This document shows, piece by piece, positions 8,433 to 13,593 of a stretch of 14,403 nucleotides of DNA. The position numbers were made by a program, and so were the translations under genes. How positions within the stretch are numbered: the first letter of the stretch is position 1; each line of letters opens with the position of its first letter. The notes below the pieces were generated by a model that saw only the letters and a program-made list of their open reading frames with translations, was not told the origin of the DNA and searched no databases. Source of the stretch: Clostridia bacterium (GTDB taxonomy: Bacteria; Bacillota_A; Clostridia; Christensenellales; Borkfalkiaceae); contig JAFWAM010000072.1 of the NCBI GenBank assembly GCA_017507595.1, positions 1 through 14,403 of the forward strand, given 5' to 3'.

Positions 8433-9677
8433 ATGAAAAATTTAGTAGGCGCATGTATTTTTGCACAGTCAGGCGGTCCAACGTCTGTCATTAACTCCAG
8501 CGCGGCAGGCGTATTTATCGAGGCCTTAAACCAGGAAAATATCACCGCAGTTTACGGCGCTGCCCACGGCATCAGGGGTATCTTAAACGAGGATTTTTAC
8601 GATATCGGTAAGGAAGATTTAGCTGAGCTTCAGCTTTTGAAAAACACACCGTCTTCAGCACTCGGCTCAGTAAGATACAAGCTTAAGGACGCTTCCGTTG
8701 ATCCAACCGATTATCAAAGGGTTTTAGAGGTTTTCAAAAAGTACAACATCCGTTACTTCTTCTATAATGGCGGTAACGACAGTATGGATACCTGCAATAA
8801 AATTTCCAAATTTATGGCAAACTCCGGCTGGGATTGCAACGTTATCGGCGTACCAAAAACCATCGATAACGACCTTATGGGCACCGACCATTGCCCCGGC
8901 TTTGCATCTGCGGCAAAATACGTTGCCACCACCTGCGCAGAAATCGCACTTGACGCAAGGGTTTACGATACGGGCCTCGTTTGCGTTATAGAGGTTATGG
9001 GCAGAAACGCCGGTTGGCTTACCGCATCCTGCGCTTTGGCAAAGGTAGCAGGTCAGGGCGTTGACCTTATTTATCTTCCCGAAAAGCCCTTTGACATGGA
9101 CAAATTCGTTGCCCAGGTCAAGGACGTTTGCGACAAAAACGGCAACAAGTGTATCGTCGCCGTATCAGAAGGCATCCGCTTTGCCGACGGCAGGTACGTA
9201 AGCGAAGCAAAGACCTCCTCAACAGACCTCTTCGGTCACGCTCAGCTTGGTGGCGTCTGCAATATTTTAGCTTCCGTCATTAAGGAAAAATTAGGCGTTA
9301 AGACCCGCGCAATAGAGTTCAGCTTAATGCAGCGTTGCGCTGCCCACGTTGCTTCTGCCACCGACGTTGAAGAAGCCTTTACCGCCGGCAGGGAAGCCGT
9401 AAAGGCCGCAGTTAACGGCTATACCGATCTTATGGTCGCTTACGAGCGTCAGCCCGGTGACGAATACAAGATCGAGTACAAGCTTATCCCGTTAGAGGGC
9501 TGTGCCAACACCGAAAAGAAGATCCCCGACCAATGGATCACCCCCGACGGTGCCAACGTAACAGAAGACTTCGTTAAATATGCCCTCCCACTTATTCAGG
9601 GCAAGGTTGACTATGCAACCGAAAACGGCTTACCAAGATACGCAAACCTTAAAAAAGTTCAGGCAGGCAAGCAGTAA
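8433..9677 (+). CDS. pfp: PPi-type 6-phosphofructokinase (diphosphate--fructose-6-phosphate 1-phosphotransferase)
   Basis: This 414-residue member of the phosphofructokinase family lies downstream of an ATP-type paralog. Two diagnostic positions point to pyrophosphate as phosphoryl donor. GGNDS at 113-117 has Asp116 where ATP enzymes have Gly. PKTIDND at 141-147 has Lys142 where ATP enzymes have Gly. Other family sites are intact: AQSGGPTSVIN near 11-21, catalytic Asp145 and MGRNAGW at 189-195. PPi enzymes work reversibly and can serve glycolysis or gluconeogenesis, saving ATP. The start was set at ATG 8433 because AAGGAG lies four bases upstream; a TTG at 8415 would add six residues but has no such site. 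The gene ends in a strong terminator, so pfkA and pfp probably form one unit. Donor specificity is inferred from residues, not shown. Confidence 0.93.
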   Translation: MKNLVGACIFAQSGGPTSVINSSAAGVFIEALNQENITAVYGAAHGIRGILNEDFYDIGKEDLAELQLLKNTPSSALGSVRYKLKDASVDPTDYQRVLEVFKKYNIRYFFYNGGNDSMDTCNKISKFMANSGWDCNVIGVPKTIDNDLMGTDHCPGFASAAKYVATTCAEIALDARVYDTGLVCVIEVMGRNAGWLTASCALAKVAGQGVDLIYLPEKPFDMDKFVAQVKDVCDKNGNKCIVAVSEGIRFADGRYVSEAKTSSTDLFGHAQLGGVCNILASVIKEKLGVKTRAIEFSLMQRCAAHVASATDVEEAFTAGREAVKAAVNGYTDLMVAYERQPGDEYKIEYKLIPLEGCANTEKKIPDQWITPDGANVTEDFVKYALPLIQGKVDYATENGLPRYANLKKVQAGKQ

Positions 9678-9686
9678 TTTTCAATA

Positions 9687-9721
9687 AAAAATGGCCTATA
9701 AGTCGATTATAGGTCATTTTT
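9687..9721 (+). terminator. Bidirectional rho-independent terminator after pfp (full hairpin element)
   Basis: Nine bases after the pfp stop, a stem of 15 pairs with one G-U (9687-9701 with 9707-9721) closes on the loop GTCGA. The arms begin with A and end with a T run, so it can work in both directions. The core GGCCTATAAGTCGATTATAGG is the complete form of the element repeated elsewhere in the window. Confidence 0.92.
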
Positions 9722-9768
9722 GTCATAATCTTCATCGTTCGCTCCCCATAAAAAAATCGAGAAAATAC

Positions 9769-9796
9769 TTGACGGGGGGGGGTAGTATGTTATTAT
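9769..9796 (+). promoter_or_regulatory. Promoter of the lipoprotein pair with nine-G spacer tract
   Basis: TTGACG (9769-9774) and TATTAT (9791-9796) are 16 bases apart, with an extended -10 TGT directly before (9788-9790). Nine consecutive G (9774-9782) begin at the last base of the -35 box and fill half of the spacer. Gain of one G would give the optimal 17-base spacing; loss would give 15. Transcription should start near 9803, about 34 nt before the ATG. An AGAGGTG ribosome binding site (9825-9831) follows. Confidence 0.72.
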
Positions 9797-9836
9797 TAGA
9801 ATATAGAAAAATTAAAATCTTTTCAGAGGTGTTATT

Positions 9837-10673
9837 ATGGCACGGACGTTAAAAAGGCTGACCCTTGTATTTGCGGTGGCGGTTTTCACCCTTTCTGTTT
9901 TTACCGGGTGTCTGCCAAAAAACCCTTTTTTAAGACAAATATCCGATTATAACGGCACGTGGGCGTGTGACCTTTTGACGGTCACAAGCGATATCCAGCC
10001 CCCAAGTGAAATAACGGGCGCCCTCACCCTTGAGGGAAAGACGTGGGATCTTGTGATCCGTGACGGGCTTTACTGTCAGGTCACGTTTTACGACAAGGCC
10101 TTATACAGCGAGGACCGTTCAAACGATGGCGCCGTTATTTGGGAAACCAGGACCGAGGTGCAGAAAAACGGCGACCTGGTGGTAGAGGTTGACAGGGATT
10201 ACCTTTACGAAAAAGGGCAGACCAAAGAAAGCCTTGCAGGGCAAAGGCTGACCCTTAAAAAGACGGGCGACGTCAACAAAAAAATAGTCAACTTTGCCGA
10301 TAGCACGGCCACTTGGTCGGGTGACGGCATGACTGTAAAAAGCGCCCCCGGCGAGGAATACCCCCTTGTTGCCACGGCTTTTATAGAGGGCAAGGAAAGG
10401 ACCTTTGTGATGTGCCTTCCCTTTAACAACGACGGCACGAAGCCCTACTGGGATTTTTGTGATAAGGAAAGATTTTCTTACGTGCGCCACGACGGTAAGC
10501 TTGTTTACGACCCCGACACCGTTATTTTCCGCTGCAACGTATATCTTCTTGACGACGACGCCATTATGGTGGTTATAGAGGGAGACAAGGCCTATAAGAT
10601 GGGTGAATACGACACCTGTCACGAGGGTAAGGAGTTCCTTTTAAAGCTTACGAAGGGCACCGTCACAAGGTAG
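9837..10673 (+). CDS. Putative lipoprotein with two tandem modules, first of a paralogous pair
   Basis: I do not recognise the family of this 278-residue protein. A positively charged N-terminus, a hydrophobic stretch (8-23) and a lipobox FTGC with Cys25 indicate a lipoprotein anchored on the outer face of the cytoplasmic membrane. The rest looks like two copies of one beta-rich module. Module A (about 37-143) begins NGTWACDLLTVTSD, and module B (about 155-273) begins TATWSGDGMTVKSAPGE. Both end in a matching pattern, with Y and G followed by a Leu/Gly/Lys block and alternating hydrophobics. Six further cysteines (44, 80, 193, 208, 233, 261) could allow disulphides. It shares a 28-bp identical DNA stretch (9944-9971) with the next gene. 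The promoter carries a nine-G tract. A lipocalin-like or binding role is possible but unsupported. Confidence 0.85.
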   Translation: MARTLKRLTLVFAVAVFTLSVFTGCLPKNPFLRQISDYNGTWACDLLTVTSDIQPPSEITGALTLEGKTWDLVIRDGLYCQVTFYDKALYSEDRSNDGAVIWETRTEVQKNGDLVVEVDRDYLYEKGQTKESLAGQRLTLKKTGDVNKKIVNFADSTATWSGDGMTVKSAPGEEYPLVATAFIEGKERTFVMCLPFNNDGTKPYWDFCDKERFSYVRHDGKLVYDPDTVIFRCNVYLLDDDAIMVVIEGDKAYKMGEYDTCHEGKEFLLKLTKGTVTR

Positions 10674-10690
10674 TCGTTTTTTAAAAAACC

Positions 10691-10709
10691 AGCCTATAAG
10701 TCGATTATT
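10691..10709 (+). repeat. Intergenic CCTATAAGTCGATTA element, 3' arm lost (between the lipoprotein genes)
   Basis: GCCTATAAGTCGATTAT (10692-10708) is identical to the element at 9694 up to the loop and first 3' arm bases, then continues TCAATC instead of AGGTC. Only an ATAA/TTAT stem remains and no T run follows. It should therefore not terminate, which keeps the two lipoprotein genes on one transcript. It lies six bases before the AAAGGGAG ribosome binding site of the second gene. Confidence 0.6.
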
Positions 10710-10727
10710 CAATCAAAGGGAGAAATA

Positions 10728-11540
10728 ATGAATAGATTTTTTATTAAAATATTGTGTCTTGCAACTGCCCTTGTTGCCCTTTGGCTTTTCGTTGCCTGCG
10801 ACGGCCTTATCGGGGCGGGGAGGGAAGTCCGCAACTTTAACGATTATAACGGCACGTGGGCGTGTGACGAGCTGACCGTTACAAGCGACGTTCGCACGGA
10901 AGCATATATCTGCGGCAAGCTTCGCCTTGACGGGGCGGACGAAAAGGACCTTGTGATAAGAGAGATTTTATCTTCTTATTTAAGGTTTTACGACCGTGAA
11001 AAGTGGGAGAGTCCTAAAGGCTACGCCGACGTTACCGCCAAGCTTTTCGACGGCGAGGTGACCTTTTTAAATGACGACAGCTTAAAGATAAAGGTTGTTG
11101 CCGACTATATGTACGATAGGGGTGAAACCACCCAAAGCCTTGAAGGCAAAACCTTTACCCTGACCCTCAAGGGTGATCTTAACAAGGATAAGATAAGCTA
11201 TCAGCAGCTTACCGCCACCTGGTCGGGTGAGGGTATGACCATAAAAAGCGCACCGGGCGAGGAGATCGCCGTAAGCGGCACCTTTATCATTGACGGCAAA
11301 AAGTACAGCGTTGCCATAAAATCCTCTATCGTATATGACCTTGATACGGCAGAGGTCAACGCGGCAACCGGCAAGATAAACGTTGAGTCGGGCGACCAAT
11401 TGCTTAATATAAACGTTTCCGTTCTTTCCGATTATTCCCTTCAGGTAAGGATAACCCGTGACTTTGGGTATTATTCAGGAAAGTGGGATACCTCGCTTGA
11501 GGGCGTTTACGTTTTAAGGATGGAAGGCGCCGACAGCTGA
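10728..11540 (+). CDS. Putative lipoprotein with two tandem modules, second of a paralogous pair
   Basis: This 270-residue paralog of the preceding gene is of unrecognised family. The signal peptide is hydrophobic from about 5 to 22, and FVAC with Cys24 is an acceptable lipobox. Module A (about 39-150) begins DYNGTWACDELTVTSD, and module B (about 161-268) begins TATWSGEGMTIKSAPGE. Their ends also match: SLKIKVVADYMYDRG...SLEGKTFTL against SLQVRITRDFGYYSG...SLEGVYVLR. The two genes are closest at the module starts and diverge elsewhere, with fewer cysteines here (46 and 62 after the lipid Cys). The start has AAAGGGAG five bases upstream of the ATG. It is 54 bp after its partner, has no promoter of its own that I can see, and is followed by a strong terminator. 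It is probably displayed on the cell surface; function is unknown. Confidence 0.85.
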   Translation: MNRFFIKILCLATALVALWLFVACDGLIGAGREVRNFNDYNGTWACDELTVTSDVRTEAYICGKLRLDGADEKDLVIREILSSYLRFYDREKWESPKGYADVTAKLFDGEVTFLNDDSLKIKVVADYMYDRGETTQSLEGKTFTLTLKGDLNKDKISYQQLTATWSGEGMTIKSAPGEEIAVSGTFIIDGKKYSVAIKSSIVYDLDTAEVNAATGKINVESGDQLLNINVSVLSDYSLQVRITRDFGYYSGKWDTSLEGVYVLRMEGADS

Positions 11541-11557
11541 TCAAAACTTAATAAGTG

Positions 11558-11586
11558 GGCCTATAAGTTGATTATAGGCCTTTTTT
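11558..11586 (+). terminator. Rho-independent terminator of the lipoprotein unit (full hairpin element)
   Basis: GGCCTATAA (11558-11566) pairs perfectly with TTATAGGCC (11572-11580) around the loop GTTGA, and six T follow at once (11581-11586). It begins 17 bases after the stop codon of the second lipoprotein gene. It is the second complete copy of the recurring element and differs from the pfp copy by one loop base. Confidence 0.93.
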
Positions 11587-11624
11587 GTTGCAAAAAACCG
11601 CCCTTATGCATAAAAGATAAAAGG

Positions 11625-11650
11625 TATCCTCACAATACTTTGGGAGGATA
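11625..11650 (+). promoter_or_regulatory. Hairpin that can hide the spoVT ribosome binding site
   Basis: TATCCTC (11625-11631) is a perfect complement of GAGGATA (11644-11650), with a 12-base loop. The 3' arm contains most of the GGGAGGA ribosome binding site (11642-11648) of spoVT, seven to eight bases before its TTG start. Folding would block ribosome access. The same inverted repeat could instead be a DNA operator. The pairing is directly visible; the control role is inferred. Confidence 0.5.
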
Positions 11651-11656
11651 AATACA

Positions 11657-12187
11657 TTGAAAGCAACGGGAGTAATCAGAAGAATAGACGACCTCGGTAG
11701 AGTGGTCGTTCCCAAGGAAATAAGAAAAACGATGCGCATTAAGGAGGGTGAGCCTTTAGAGTTTTACACCGAGGGCGACAACCTTATTTTAAAAAAATAT
11801 TCGGCGGTGGGGGCCTTGGGCTCTCTTGCCAAAACGGTGACCGAAAGCCTTAACCAGATCACCGATTACACTTCGGTGGTGTGCGACCTTGACGGGGTGC
11901 TTTCGGCAAAGGGCACGGGCAGTAGAGAATACGAGGGTAAAAACATCTCTCACGAAATGCTTAAAAGCCTTAAGGGAAGAAAGACCCTTATTTTAAACGG
12001 TGACGACGGCAAAATTTCTCTCGTCCCCGGCGGTGAAAAGTGGTATTCGGGGCAGATAATCATGCCCATTATTGCCTTTGGCGATCTGGTTGGCGGCATC
12101 GTCCTTTTAAGCCGTCACGGCGAGATGGACGGCAAAACCGTATCGATCGCCGCCTTTTGCGCAGACTTTATCGCAAGGCAGTTATGA
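11657..12187 (+). CDS. spoVT: SpoVT, AbrB-type transcriptional regulator with GAF domain
   Basis: This 176-residue regulator closely matches the SpoVT layout (178 residues in Bacillus subtilis). An AbrB-type swapped-hairpin DNA-binding domain lies at about 1-50 (KATGVIRRIDDLGRVVVPKEIRKTMRIKEGEPLEF), and a GAF-like sensor domain runs from about 55 to the end. SpoVT adjusts late forespore genes controlled by sigma-G. The TTG start at 11657 is set by GGGAGGA just upstream and by the conserved MKATGVIRRIDDLGR beginning. The gene overlaps spoVB by four bases (ATGA), so the two are translationally coupled. The order spoVT-spoVB-yabN is conserved with B. subtilis. Its presence suggests, but does not prove, that the organism sporulates, because AbrB-GAF proteins also occur in non-sporulating Bacillota. 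Confidence 0.93.
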   Translation: MKATGVIRRIDDLGRVVVPKEIRKTMRIKEGEPLEFYTEGDNLILKKYSAVGALGSLAKTVTESLNQITDYTSVVCDLDGVLSAKGTGSREYEGKNISHEMLKSLKGRKTLILNGDDGKISLVPGGEKWYSGQIIMPIIAFGDLVGGIVLLSRHGEMDGKTVSIAAFCADFIARQL

Positions 12188-13593
12188 ATAAAATTTTAAG
12201 GGGAACCGTTTATCTTGCCGCCTCCGCCTTGTTTATAAAGGTTGTCGGCGCCGTATACAGGTTGTATCTTACAAGTCTTATCGGGGCTGATGGGGTCGGT
12301 ATTTATCAGATGGTCTTTCCCTTTTACGCAATGCTTCTTACCCTTTCTTCAAGCGGCATACCTGCGGGGCTTGCCACCTTGATCGCAGGTGGGGTTGACC
12401 CTGAAAAAGTGGTCTATAAGTCGGTTATCGCCCTTTCTTTTTTAGGCCTTTTGGGTAGTGGACTGATGTTTTTCGGCAGCGAGGCGTTCTCTGCCCTTCA
12501 AAAATGTGCGGCGGCAGCCAAGGGCTTTCGGGCCCTTTCGCCGTCGGTTTTTTTGGTAAGCGTAATTGCCGTTATCAGGGGGTATTTTCAGGGTCAGTCA
12601 AAAATGGGTCCCACGGCCATCAGCCAGGTGATAGAGCAGGTCACAAAATGCGCCCTTGGCATTGTTTTGATAAGGACCTTTTCAAGCTCTCCGGAGGAGG
12701 GGGCTTTTTTTGCCTGCCTTGCCGTAACCCTTTCGGAGGGGCTTGCTCTTTCATACCTGATCTGGGCATTTTTTGCGGATAAAAATGGCATTGGATCCCT
12801 ATCGTCACCGACGGTAAAATCCGTGGATTTTGACCTTAAAGGTATCTTGGGGGCGGTACTTCCCGCAATGGTGTCAACGGCAGTTTTCCCCATGGTCCGG
12901 ACCGTTGATACGTTTATCGTGGTAAGGGGGCTTAAGGCGTATACGGACGGCGCCACAGGGCTGTACGGCCTGTATGCGGGCGGGGTGGAGGTTTTTATTT
13001 CAGTGTTCACCTCGCTGTCTGTGGGGCTTTCCGCAAGCGCACTGCCTTCAATGGTGGGCGACAGGGGTAAGTTGGTAGGCAAAAGGCTCGTTGTATTGAC
13101 GGTCATACTTTCACTTTCGGCCGCGGCGGCCACGTGGATTTTTGCGCCTTTTATGGTGGGCGTGGTGTATTCTGCTCTTGACGGGCCAACGCGCGGCGCA
13201 TTGACAGCCCTTTTAAAATTTTCGGCCGTCAACGTTTTGCTTCTGCCCGTGGTGCAAGTTTCGGCAACTTATCTTATCGCCAGGGGCAGGGGCGCCCTTT
13301 CGGCACGCAATCAGCTTGTGGGCGCGGTATTAAAGGTTATCGCATTGACAAGCCTTGTTCAAAACCCTAAAATTAACATTTATGCCCTGGCTTTTTCCGA
13401 TATTTTGTGTTATTTTGTTGCGGCAATTCTTAATTTGTTATATATTATTAGTAAAGAAAATAAAGGAGAAGCCCTTGGACCTTTAATTGTGCAAAAAAGG
13501 CTTAAAGGGCTGGGACATAAGGATGAACCTTACCATTATCGGCCTGGGAACCAAAAAGGGGGACCTTTCCCTAAGCGCCTTCGAAAGGCTTAA
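12184..13593 (+). CDS. spoVB: SpoVB/MurJ-like polysaccharide and lipid II flippase family protein, C-terminally short
   Basis: This 469-residue membrane protein belongs to the MVF/MOP exporter superfamily, whose members move lipid-linked cell-wall or cortex precursors across the membrane. About 12 hydrophobic segments are seen between residues 8 and 422. The SpoVB hallmark RGYFQGQSKMGPTAISQVIEQ is at 132-152, and GIPAGLATL at 58-66 matches the usual second helix end. The ATG at 12184 overlaps the spoVT stop and has AAGG five bases upstream; a longer in-frame start at 12040 would lie inside spoVT and is rejected. SpoVB proteins are usually over 500 residues with 14 helices, so the last two helices appear absent. 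The final 24 codons overlap yabN in another frame and read as a charged, non-membrane tail. Exact substrate unknown. Confidence 0.88.
   Translation: MNKILRGTVYLAASALFIKVVGAVYRLYLTSLIGADGVGIYQMVFPFYAMLLTLSSSGIPAGLATLIAGGVDPEKVVYKSVIALSFLGLLGSGLMFFGSEAFSALQKCAAAAKGFRALSPSVFLVSVIAVIRGYFQGQSKMGPTAISQVIEQVTKCALGIVLIRTFSSSPEEGAFFACLAVTLSEGLALSYLIWAFFADKNGIGSLSSPTVKSVDFDLKGILGAVLPAMVSTAVFPMVRTVDTFIVVRGLKAYTDGATGLYGLYAGGVEVFISVFTSLSVGLSASALPSMVGDRGKLVGKRLVVLTVILSLSAAAATWIFAPFMVGVVYSALDGPTRGALTALLKFSAVNVLLLPVVQVSATYLIARGRGALSARNQLVGAVLKVIALTSLVQNPKINIYALAFSDILCYFVAAILNLLYIISKENKGEALGPLIVQKRLKGLGHKDEPYHYRPGNQKGGPFPKRLRKA
12411..12432 (+). repeat. Element-like sequence inside spoVB coding region
   Basis: GGTCTATAAGTCGGTTATCG and the next two bases match the full intergenic element at 18 of 22 positions by eye, and the copy before dnaE at 19 of 22, including a similar AAAAAGT just upstream. 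Here it is read as VVYKSVIA at the start of the third helix. It may be chance, since GCC-TAT-AAG-like codon strings are frequent in this genome. Confidence 0.25.

Noticed and set aside
9744..9768. Possible small RNA or riboswitch between pfp and the lipoprotein pair
   Set aside because: After the terminator only a short unstructured stretch precedes the promoter, with no conserved aptamer pattern.
10590..10602. GGCCTATAAG inside the first lipoprotein gene as another element copy
   Set aside because: The match ends after ten bases and simply encodes Ala-Tyr-Lys in favoured codons. Similar short matches occur in dnaE.
11608..11640. Possible sigma-G promoter for spoVT (GCATAA and CAATACT)
   Set aside because: The spacing is 19 to 20 bases rather than 17 to 18 and the -10 match is poor. 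No convincing sigma-A pair was found in this gap either.
12040..12183. A 48-codon N-terminal extension of spoVB
   Set aside because: It lies wholly inside spoVT in another frame. The ATG at 12184 has an AAGG site, gives the expected MNKILRGTVYL start and overlaps the spoVT stop as coupled genes do.
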